The notes under the pieces were generated by a model, which searched no databases, was not told the DNA's origin, and saw only the letters and a program-made list of their open reading frames with translations. A stretch of 64,000 nucleotides of DNA from Megachile rotundata (lineage: Eukaryota; Arthropoda; Insecta; Hymenoptera; Megachilidae). Shown one piece after another: positions 13,091 through 24,900 of this stretch; the stretch's first letter is position 1; the number at the start of each line of letters is the position of its first letter. The stretch is from NCBI RefSeq assembly GCF_050947335.1, contig NC_134993.1:13206001-13270000 (forward strand), read 5' to 3'. Made by a program: the position numbers and the translations under genes.

Positions 13091-13760
13091 AGGGCAAAAG
13101 GAGGTATGGAGAGATGGGGATTTGAGGGATATGGAAGTTTTTGAGGTGGAGATTTTTGGAATTAAAATTTGTTGGGGAGGAGTTTGTTGAGATGGAGATT
13201 TTGAAGGTGTGGAATTTATTTAGGGCTCTGGAGATATCGAGAGATAGATATTTGAGGGATATGGAATTTTTTGAGGTGGAAATTTTTGGAATTAAAATTT
13301 GTTGGGGAGGAGTTTGTTGAGATGGAAATTTTGAAGGCGTGGAATTTATTTAGGGCTCTGGAGATATCGAGAGATAGATATTTGAAGGATATGGAATTTT
13401 TTGAGATGGAGATTTTAAGAATTAAAATATTTTGAGGTGAAGTTTGTTGAGATGGAAATTTGAAGGGTGTGGAATTTGTTGAGATTGAGATTTGAAGGAT
13501 ATGGAATTTTTTGAGATGGAGATTTTAAGAATTAAAATATTTTGAGGTGAAGTTTGTTGAGATGGAAATTTGAAGGGTGTGGAATTTGTTGAGATTGAGA
13601 TTTGAAGGATATGGAATTTTTTGAGATGGAGATTTTAAGAATTAAAATATTTTGAGGTGAAGTTTGTTGAGATGGAAATTTGAAGGATGTGGAATTTGTT
13701 GAGATTGAGATTTGAAGGGTGTGGAATTTGTTGAGATGGAGATTTTAGTCCATTTAGAAT
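13091..13760. repeat. About 118-bp tandem repeat
   Basis: Purine-rich units containing 'gatatggaattttttgag', 'gaggtgaagtttgttgag' and 'ggtgtggaatttgttgag'. At least five units, the central ones nearly identical. Confidence 0.9.
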
Positions 13761-14640
13761 TTGTCAAGGTTGAGATTTGTGGTCTTCACAGTTTGTTAAG
13801 GTTAAGGAGATTTTGGGGCTTCGAAATTAGTCTAGCTTGAAATTTTGGGGATTCGGTGTTTGTCAAGGTTAAGATTAGTGGTCGTCAGAGTTTGTTAAGC
13901 TTGAGAATTTAAGTCTGAGAAATTGGTCTAGCTTGAAATTTTGGGGATTTAGAGGTTGTCAAACTTGAGATTTCAGATCTTCATAGTTTGTCAAGGTTGA
14001 GATTTCAGGTCTTCAGAATTTTGTCAAAGTTGAGATTTCAAATCTTCAGAATTTTGTCAAAGTTGAGATTTCAAATCTTCAGAATTTTGTCAAAGATGAG
14101 ATTTCAGATCTTCAGAATTTGACTAATTTGAGATTTCAAGTCTTCCTAATTTGTCAAGGTTGATATTTCAGGACTTCAGAATTTAATAAACTTGAAATTT
14201 CAGGTCTTTATAATTTGTCAAGGTTGAAATCTCAGCTCTTCAGAATTTGTGAAGGTTGAAATCTCAGCTCTTCAGAATTAATCAAGGTTGAAATTTCAGC
14301 TCTTCAGAATTTATCAAGGTTGAAATCTTAGGTCCTCAGAATTTATCAAGGTTGAAATCTTAGGTCCTCAGAATTTATCAAGGTTGAAATCTCAGCTCTT
14401 CAGAATTTGTCAAGGTTGAAATCTCAGGACTTCAGAATTTGTCAAGGTTGAAATCTCAGCTCTTCAGAATTTATCAAGGTTGAAATCTCAGCTCTTCAGA
14501 ATTTCTCACGATTGAAATCTCAGCTCCTCAGAATTTGTCAAGGTTGAAATCTCAGCTCCTCAGAATTTGTCAAAGTTGAAATCTCAGCTCCTCAGAATTT
14601 ACCAAATTTGAAATTTCAAGTCTTCTAAAACTTATCAAGT
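13761..14640. repeat. About 32-bp tandem repeat
   Basis: Roughly 25 units of the form 'aatttgtcaaggttgaaat' followed by 'ctcagctcttcag'. Units are most alike between 14220 and 14580. Confidence 0.9.
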
Positions 14641-15034
14641 TGAAGATTTCAAAAGGATGTGAAGGATCCAAAGGATATAGTGATCTAGTTATTAATAAGT
14701 TAGCCATTTGAGAATGCAGAGACTTGGTCATCTATAAACTTAGAAACTCTATTATTCATAAAAATTTAGAAATATTTAGAGGCATTTGAATTTGCTAACC
14801 TATAGATACATATATTCATTCAATCCTCAGAAACACTTCAGCCTAAAAATTTGGAGAACCAAGGACTTGACATGCTACCAAGAGATCTTGAAGACTAAGA
14901 GTATATCTAACTCCACTCAGATCAGAAATTACTATAATTATAGTTTAAAAATATGATATAATACATATTCATAGATTTATGTACCGATGTCAAGTACAAC
15001 ATCAATGAGTCCTCTAAAATCGCTCCTCCACTTA

Positions 15035-15629
15035 CACTACCGTCCATAAGTATCCGGACACTTGGTTTCGTTACATAAAACATAGTTGAACTTTGCACGA
15101 AAGGTATTTAGGGTTATCATATCATTTGTAATAATTATTATTATCTTTTTCGAGGCGTCATAACGTAATAGAATTAATTTTTAAGTACAAATTATACAAT
15201 GAAAGTGTGAAAGTAAAATTCATGTCCAGAAGTACAAAGTCCAAATTTGTGAATCTAATGAAACGCTTTCGATTCTAAACAAAATTTTCATTTCTACCGC
15301 GTTTCATTTCTATGGTGCAGAACGTATTCAGAGGGTTCTTCGATACGTTTCAAGTGTTTGTAAACTGTTGGTAGATGTTTAGGTTCCCTCAATGGAGATG
15401 CGAATGGAGGTAACGCTACGCACTCGACAGTTTCGGTTTAGTTCGTCTGTAGCTTCCTTTCCATCGAGATATTTTGTTCCAAACGAGAATTATCAATCGA
15501 AAAACGTTCCAGTATTCTAACCTTCGCAGAAAAAAAATCGATTTTAGTTACTGTTGCAGATACTTGAATAACTTTCATGCAACGCGAATGCATATTTCGC
15601 TCGTATCCGGATACTTATGGACGGTAGTG
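15035..15629. mobile_element. Tc1/mariner-like MITE with TA target duplication
   Basis: Terminal inverted repeats of about 27 bp ('cactaccgtccataagtatc' inward, reverse complement at 15603-15629) with one mismatch, flanked on both sides by TA. No transposase is encoded. The flanks join up as the uninterrupted repeat copy at about 5360-5395, which serves as an empty site. Confidence 0.85.
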
Positions 15630-15944
15630 TATATGGCCATAAGGACCACTTATACATGTGGACCTAAGCTTCTACTTCGGGTCTCACTCTCCAATTCTTA
15701 GGTTGCCATCTACACTCTAACAGTTAAAGTCTAACCACACAAATTCATCCAAAAGTATATCTAAAAATTTATGAACCCAAAATTTACTCATAACAAATAA
15801 CCCAATTTAAAAAAAGAATACGAAAAGTAAATTTAAAATTTGAACACAAATAACCTTATAATTGAATACATAGTGAATGTAAAGGTGCTAACAGCACCTA
15901 TAAACTCTGAAGCGTTAAAAAGAACTTAACGATCGTTTTTTCAG

Positions 15945-18900
15945 GGAAAACAATCAGATCATCGGTTCTTACCTGGAAATCGAAGACATAACCCTGGAGG
16001 ATTACGGGGAGTACAAGTGCGAAGTAAGCAACGGCGTGGACGAGGAGATCACGTTGGCCGCTCACGTTTATCGACAAGGTAATTCTCGTAGCTCCGCAGA
16101 GAGGTGGAGAGGGAAGAAACGCGTGTTCCGCGGGAAAAAGAATCGCGAATGTATCCCCCGTGGCTAATTAACGAGCCGATGTGCTTTTAAACGACCCGCT
16201 CTACCGATTTCAATCGGATTCGATTTAATTCTCCGCTCGTTACCGTGGCCCAATTAATTCCGACCAATTAACCGAAATTCATACGCTCGTCGTGATTCCA
16301 CTCGTTTCGACTATCGTTACAGGGAAAAACTTTCTACGTTTTCTTTGTTTCGTTTATCTGGAAAGTCGTTTGTCTTTCGGTGAAGACATTCTTTTTCTAG
16401 TCTCTCTTTTCTAAATCTTTGAGCAAAGATTTATATTGCATTTTTAATAAAAACTTGTGTTTTATTGTGCGGTCTTCGTCGGGAAGAGATAATTTTAAAA
16501 TGAGAATGAATATGAAATAGAATAATTTTTTTAAATTATCAATTTTAAAGGGTTTTCGTCATATTCTTTTTTAATTAAAAACCTTTAAAATTGATAATTT
16601 TTAAAAATTATTCTAATGACCTAACCTAACCCTTTATGCCTCTTATTGAAAACGCAAGAAAAGAATTTGTTTAAATTTTGCAATATTTTATAATAAATTG
16701 ACGGGACTAAAAAAAATATTTTAAAATAGCCCAATTCTTGGGGAATAAAACAGAAAAAAATTTGGGTAAATCGGTTAAGTAGTTTCTGAGAAAAAAATTC
16801 GTAAATGAAGCCTATTTTTGCAAAAGTGGGAAAAAATTGCAGATTTTGAAGGTTTGTTATTTCTTAATGTATATCTATGTTTTTTTGCTTGGATATACAA
16901 AGTATTTATACTATGAAACTATAGTAAATTGCTAAATTCTCAAAATTCTTCCTGTTGAAATTTTCAAACTTCTAGATTCTCAAATTCTACCCCTATATTC
17001 CTAAATCCCTAAATTCTTAAATTGCCAAATTCTCAAAATTCCTGTATTGCTAATCTGAAAATCTTTAAATTGCCAAATTCCAAAAATCCCATCTGATTAA
17101 GTCTCTAAATCACCAAATCCTACTCCTACATCAGTAAATCCCTAAAACTGAATTGTCAAATTCCCAAAATCAAACTTGTTCAAATCCCCAAATCCTAGCC
17201 TTATATTCCTAAATCCCTAAATTCCTAAACTGCCGAATTCCTAAAAATCCACTTGTTTGAATCCCTAAATTCCTAAATTCCCTACTCCTACATCCCTAAA
17301 TTTCTAAATTGGTAAATTACCAAAATTCCACTTGTCCAAATTCCCAAACTTCCAAATCCCTACTCCTACATCCCTAAATTTCTAAATTGGCAAATTACCA
17401 AAATTCCACTTGTCCAAATTCCCAAACTCCCAAATCCCTACTTCTACATCCCTAAATTTCTAAATTGGCAAATTACCAAAATTCCACTTGTCCAAATTCC
17501 CAAACTTCCAAATCCCTACTCCTATATCCCTGAATTTCTAAATTGGCAAATTACTAAAATTCCACTTGTCCAAATTCCCAAATTCCTAAATTCCATACTC
17601 CTACATCCCTACATCCCTAAATCCCTAAATCCCTAAATTACCAAATTCCCAAAATTCCACTTGTCCAAATTCCCAAACTCCCAAATCCCTACTCCTACAT
17701 CCCTAAATCCCTAAATTACCAAATTCCCAAAATTCCACCTGTCCAAATCCCCAAACTTCCAAATCCCTACTCCTACATCCCTAAATCCCTAAATTACCAA
17801 ATTCCCAAAATTCCACTTGTCCAAATTTCCAAACTCCCAAATCCCTACTTCTACATCCCTAAATCCCTAAATTACCAAATTCCCAAAATTCCACCTGTCC
17901 AAATCCCCAAACTCCCAAATCCCTACTCCTACATCCCTAAATCCCTAAATTACCAAATTCCCAAAATTCCACCTACCCAAACCCCCAAACCCCTAAATCC
18001 CACCTATCCAAATCCCCAAATTCTACCTCCACATCCCCAAATCCCAGCCCTACCAAATCCCCAAAATCCTACTTCTCCAAACCTGCAAACTCCTACAAAT
18101 CCTCAAGTCCCCAACTCCTACCAGTCCCCAAATCCTATTCCCAAACTTCCCAGTCCCAAAATAGCAAATACACAACCCCAAAATATTCAAATTCCCATTT
18201 TCCTGTTAATCGTAGACCATAAGGTTTCTCCTGACTCCCCGAAGCATAATTCGACCATTTCACAGACTCTCCGGAGGCCCCAATCTGCCCAGCGTAATAT
18301 TTGCTCAAGTCGGGCGCTGAGCGATGCGGAGAGTAAGGAAAAATAAGGAGAATATTTGTTTTTGCAGAGCCACAGTTCGCGTTAGGACTTCAGAATGGAT
18401 CTTGGAGGAAATCGTTCCTGGTCGGCGTACTGGTGCTGGTTCTGCTGATCTCAGCCGGTGCCATTTACGCTCGGTGCTGGCTGCCGTTGGTTCTGCTTTG
18501 TCGTGACAAATTCGCCCCTCTCGAGGAGAATGGTAATTATCGCAAAACTCGACCTCGTCTTTTTCTGTCTCACCTTCTAATCTTCTCATAAAACCATTAA
18601 GGGGGGCATACCTTTAGACAGATTAAAATAAGCAGCTATTTGTGAATTTTTTTGTGTAGGACACCTTTGTTTTGCATTTTCGAAATTTCAGGTATAATTT
18701 ATTATAACTATTGCGTATTACAGAATATTTTCTGTTTTGCAAAATATTTCAAAATGCCGGAATTATGAGAATCCTTTCTGGAAGTGTTTTGGCGCATCTC
18801 GTGAATCGTGGGTTCCAGCGGAAGATATATTGGTTTCAGCAAGTTTGCAGACAACGTTTCGAAAACTAACATTCACAGTTAGATGAACCTCAGAAACGTG

Positions 18901-21900
18901 CAAAATATGTAAAATTGAAGAAATGGCGTTTAAAGAAAAACTTTGAATTTTATTGAAAATTTTTGCAATGTTTCGCAATAAAAGGACTTTAATGTTCAAT
19001 TTATTTCATACATTTAGGTTCGTATGTTAGATAGTATTGTCATGGATATGTGGAGAAAATTTGAGCGCGATCGATAAACTAGTTTTTGAGTTATCAGCCA
19101 CGGCAATTTTAAGAACGTAGTTTTGAGAAAAACGCGTTTAAAGTTTCAGTCCTCCGTACTGAACGCGTGTACACCCGCGGCGCTAATCGCCATAACTTCA
19201 AAAGGGCTTCGTATTTCGCTTGAAAATTTTCAGACAATATTTTTAAGAAGTTACACTAACATTTTATAGAAACAAAAATTTTGTAATTTTTTAATATTCT
19301 AAAGGTATTGCCCCCCTTAAAAACTGTCAGATTAGTATCACACTCCTCTTCTCCAGTTCTTTTTTTCGTCGGTCCTTGAAAACTCTGGAGTCCGGAAACT
19401 CTCGAGCTGTTTGTTCCGATCAAGCTTTTAAGAGGTGGAATCACCGCCCGAAATTAACATATCGAATTCGCATTCCACAAGAATTCGATAGCAAAAACTC
19501 CTCGAATCGCAGTAATATCACGAACCTTTCAGAGGAACGAGCGCTCGATCGATGCCAGTTTACTTAATCTTCGTTTAATCCGCGATGAAACAGTCCCACG
19601 GGCCGTGTTAACGAGTTTCTCCTTTCTTTCCGTCGACGAGTTTAATCTCCTCAGAGTAATTAGAAATCCACGGTGATAACGCGAATTTAAGCTTACTGCA
19701 GTTCGATGAATATTGTGGAATTTAAATATAATTTTGTCCAAAAAAAAATAGTGTATTGGCTGAAAGCTTGCAGTGTATTTTTCAGACACTGTTCATATAT
19801 TTTGCATGCTGGGGAATTTCAAGGTTAAAGAATTTATCAAATGTCTGCTGTCATTAAATTTAATACCTGTCTCACTTAACACAGTTTCCAATAAAATGTG
19901 GTTAAAATAAGCTTGACTATGTGTGACTCAAGGTTAATAACTGCCAGCCTAACTTGACCTAACCTAAACTATCACAACTGCAAATAAGATGTAGCTAACC
20001 TAAGTTTGACTGAAGGTGACTAAGATCCTTGACTTCCAACTTAACCTAACCTAACCTAAACTATCACAAGTGCAAATAAGATGTAGCTAACCTAAGTTTG
20101 ACTGAAGGTGACTAAGATCCTTGACTTCCAACTTAACCTAACCTAAGCTAAACTATCACAATTGCAAATAAAATGTAGCTAACCCAAGTTTGACTGAAGG
20201 TGACTAAGATCCTTGACTTCCAGCTTAACCTAACTTAACCTAAACTATCACAATTGTAAATAAAATGCGGTTAACCTAAGTTTGACCCAAAGTAACATAA
20301 GACCCTGAACAAATTTTCGCTGAGGTTCTTAAAAATAGTCCAAGGGTATTAAACGACAAAAATGAAGCTCCCAGCCGGTCAACAGGTGAACAAAGAGAAA
20401 AGTATCTCCATGAAACGTTAATGGGAGACGTCGTCGGGCCGGTGGTTCCAAGAATCCTCGGTAATCGTGGTAATTTTCTAGCTTCCGTATACGGGGCTGG
20501 TGCTCGCGGCACTCGATGTAACCCCATCGACGAGATCTCGTCGTTCGCATAGCACGCGGCCTATCCTTCTGTAACAGGCTATGGTTTACACGTGTAACTC
20601 GCGTCTACTCGCGATTTATCGACCTCCTTCATTTTTTCCGCCTGCGTAGGGAATTGAAGATACGGAAAGATACCTTTCGCAGGGAGAGCATCGTTCGAAT
20701 AATTAGCATATTTCAAGAATTTGTATCCATAACGATTATTGTATATAATGTGAATTGGTAAACAGGGGTTGCTTCTCAAGATCGAGTGTACTTATTAGTT
20801 TTTCTATGATTTTCTCTAAAATTGTTCTCTCGACAATTTATCTGCAAGAATATTTTCTGCCCCTTACCAGTATCGTTAAAAATCCCAAGACGAAGGAAAA
20901 CATTCCAACATCGTAAACTGAAACAAACGATTAAAAAAGAGATTAATGAGGGTCGCGTTCCCGGAAGAAGCAGCGAAAACATAGATAACGATAGTTTTTC
21001 GTTGACAAGGTTCGGCAAATAGTCGTAGCTTCCTATTTACGAAAAGGGAGCGATAAAAATGTGCGGCAGCCTCGTCCCCGAGGTTTCTCTCTGTTTGTAG
21101 GCCGCCGGTTTCTACTCGAGAGCGTGTTCGCGATGACTTTTCAGCGAAGCTATCGCGAATTCCACGCCGGGTACGAAGCGAAGTGAAAGTGGCCGATTGT
21201 TTGTGGAACGATTCCACGTTGCCTCGAATAAGGGAGAGTCGGTCACGAGTTATGCGAATTCGCGTAAACCATTAGTCCCTTCTCTCGTGTACACGGTGTC
21301 GCGAACACGGGGTACCAGGTGCGCCGGTTAATAATTCCAAGGATATATTTCACGAAAGATGTTTAGATGCAGGGTTATATTCTTGGTCTGAAGTCTTATG
21401 CTATTTTGTTTCGGTTGAATTAAGAATTATTAACCTCCTGCAGTATTTTGACGAGTCTGACTCGTGACGCACTCGTGATAGACCCTTGACGCACTCATGA
21501 CGCACTTATGACGCCTCCTTGACGCACGGATGACGCACTCTTGGATCAATCGTGACGCACCGATGACGCACTCGGATCACTCATGACGCACCGATGACGC
21601 ACTCTTGAATCATTCGTGACGCACCGATGACGCACTCTTGGATCATTCGTGACGCACCGATGACGCACTCTTGGATCATTCGTGACGCACCGATGACGCA
21701 CTCTTGGATCACTCGTGACGCACCGATGACGCACTCTTGGATCACTCGTGACGCACCGATGACGCACTCTTGGATCATTCGTGACGCACCGATGACGCAC
21801 TCTTGGATCACTCGTGACGCACCGATGACGCACTCTTGGATCACTCGTGACGCACCGATGACGCACCAATTATAAATTCGTGACGCACCCTTGACGCACC

Positions 21901-24900
21901 AATTACGAATTCGTGACGCACCCTTGACGCACCCATTACGAATTCGTGACGCACCCTTGACGCACCAATTATAAATTCGTGACGCACCCTTGACGCACCA
22001 ATTATAAATTCGTGACGCACTCTTGACGCACCAATTACGAATTCGTGACGCACCCTTGACGCACCAATTACGAATTCGTGACGCACCCTTGACGCACCAA
22101 TTATAAATTCATAACGCACCCTTGACGCACCAATTATGAATGAATGACGCAGCCTTGACTCACCAATGATGGATTTATGACGCACCAATGACGCACTTAT
22201 ATCACAACCTTGATGCGCCCTTGACGCACCCTTGACACTTATGACGCAAACGTAATATATCAGTAATGCACTCGTGACGCACCCTTGACGCACCTTGACG
22301 CACGTAATGCACCAGTGATGCACTCGTGACGCACCCTCGACGCACTCGCGACGCACACGTGACACACTCCTGACGCACTTCAGCTGTGATCAATTTTCCT
22401 CGAATTTTTCATTAGCGTCAATTTGGAGTTCAATTATAATTTGCAAAGTCAACGCACAATACCAAATTGGCATAACATTTCAACTTCCCCCGTCTGTTTT
22501 AATATTGCGGCCGCGATTAGTTAGTTCGACGCACCTGACAAATCACAGCGCAAGGGGTTAACCGGAGCACCTGCTACAATTTCTACGATTTTGCTGGGCA
22601 ATATTTTATGTATCAGGAACGTCGACGATTAAGATGTCGAGAAACGATGAGTGGTTTCTCGAAGTGTGAACAATTTTTTGGGAGGACAGTTTTAAGAGAC
22701 AGGAAAATATGGGATGTATCATAGTAATTGTTCTGACAAATAAATCATAGGGCAAGGATTTAGTAAAGTAGTGTCTATGATGTGCGGCGCTAAATATTGT
22801 CTTCTCACCCTCGACACAGCGTGTCTCATTGTAAACCGCGTAGTACGGTGAGCAAATTTTTGGGAGGACAATTTGAAGAGACGTATAGCTAGCTGTGTAT
22901 CTTTAGTACAGCATTTTGTCTCAAATTTAAATTTTCGTGAAGAAGAAATTGAGAAAATAGAGAGCCGCGCAAAAATGCGACGTAAGATTTTTACTCGGAA
23001 TAAGTCATTCCCTCGCAATTATTTCGACCGATGAATTTTCCCTTAAAAAGGTTGATCTCGGTTTCGCGTTTTCTTTGGTACTCGTTGTTACGCGTAATTG
23101 TCGCGGCACAATTACATCCGAGCGGATTAGATTCCTTTGCCGGAGCGAAGCGGTAAATTACGCGGTTAAACGGAAACTCGTTTGCAGCGGCGTTCTGAGA
23201 CGGTGTCTGATCGGTGGACACTACTAATAGCCTTAATTAACTTTTCCGTGTAAACAGTCGTTCTTTCTCCGCTGAATCCATTATTCCCAGAAGAAGCTAT
23301 CCAAATACTCTGTACGGTCTTCGAGTATACTCTGCATGCTTCGAATGTACTCTGCAAGTTTCAGTGTACCCTGCAAGCTTCGAATGTACCCTTCAAGCTT
23401 CAAATGTATCCTTCAAGCTTCAAATGTACCCTGCAAGTTTCAAATGTGCCCCGCATCGAGCAAACTTAAAAAAGTAACAGTGATCAGAGGATTACACTAG
23501 TTCTCAAAAATCAACCCTTTGTTAACCTTGTTAATATTTTGAAAAGATTGAAGGTCTCTATTATCCCCGTCACACTATTTATACGTGACATGGGTAGATT
23601 TAAAGCATACCTAACAGCGTTGAAGCGAGCAGTGAGTCACCTTTCTAACTCGAAGTAATCGCGGTCACCTTTTATTCTCGAAATATGCTCGATGAGTAGA
23701 AAGGAGAACGGAGAAAAGGCACGCGGGTAACGTGATCATGAATTGCAGACGGCAAGGAATGCGACGCTTTGGTGTGCTACCACGAGAAGGATTCCAATCT
23801 GGTCATCGGTATAGTGATACCCACCCTAGAATCGAGGCATCGTTACAAGTGCACGTCGTTGGAGCTCTCTCAGCTGAATCAAAACTGTAAGTCCAAAATT
23901 TAACGACCTTAAAATAATCGATTAAACGAGTAATCGTCGAAGGATATTCGATGAGTGGAAAGAAAAGCAAAACGACCGCAATTATTACTGGGAATATGGG
24001 CGAAAGTTAGCAACCATCTAGTTTCGCATCCAATCCGCATCTCATGAATATCAACGCTGATAACGGCTGCCCGCAAAATATTCAGACGCTAATTTCCTTC
24101 TAATTGGCGGGACAAAATTGGCCCGTGTAGAGATTTTATTCATGTAAATTGCGGGAGAGTCTTTGTCATCAGTACAGTATTCTCTTCGTAAATGTTAAAA
24201 CTTCGGGTCTCGATTGTAACATTTATGGAATAGGTACTACATTCTTTGTAGCGAGCCGAACATAGAAAAAGACAAAGAGGGACTGAGGTTCGGCGAACGT
24301 GAAAGACTCGTGCGTGTTCTGTCTTTTAAATTCAAAAATCAAAATTCTTTATTTTTGCTTTTCGCGAATGAAGCTTTGATTATCGTATTCGTCCCGTTTT
24401 TGTGATTAAAATGCTACCAAACACGGTATAATTAAAATCATAGTTACTTGTATAGCAAGCCGTTAGGAGGAATTCTCTGCCGTAAATGTAAAGTTTGCCG
24501 TAAGTGTGAAAGCCCGAAACTTTTATGGCTTGCTACATAAGTAATTACGATCGTGATCATATCGCGTTTGGTGTCATTTTAATCAGAAAAACGAGACAAA
24601 GATGGTAAAAGTTCCATTGACGAAAAAGCAAAAATAAAGAATTTTGATTTTTTAATTTAAAAGACAGAACACGCACGAGTCTTTCGTGTTTGCCGAACGC
24701 TTCAACCTTCTGCCTCTCTTTCTTTCCCATTCGCCGTCCTCTTTCATGTTAAAAACTTGAATCACTCGTTACACACGCAATTGTTAACGTAATTATATCA
24801 TGTCTGGTGTCATTTTAATCAGGAAAACTAGACAAATACGACAGTAAAAGTTTCATGAAAAAATAGTAAGAAATAAGAAAGTTGCAATCTTTCCTTTGCT

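Noticed and set aside
21540..22140. CRISPR-like regular repeats
   Set aside because: Units are contiguous without unique spacers, in a eukaryotic genome. It is a satellite.
21546..22365. Open frames of 107 and 174 codons (-) and 82 codons (+)
   Set aside because: Same satellite artefact as at 6.5-7.2 kb.
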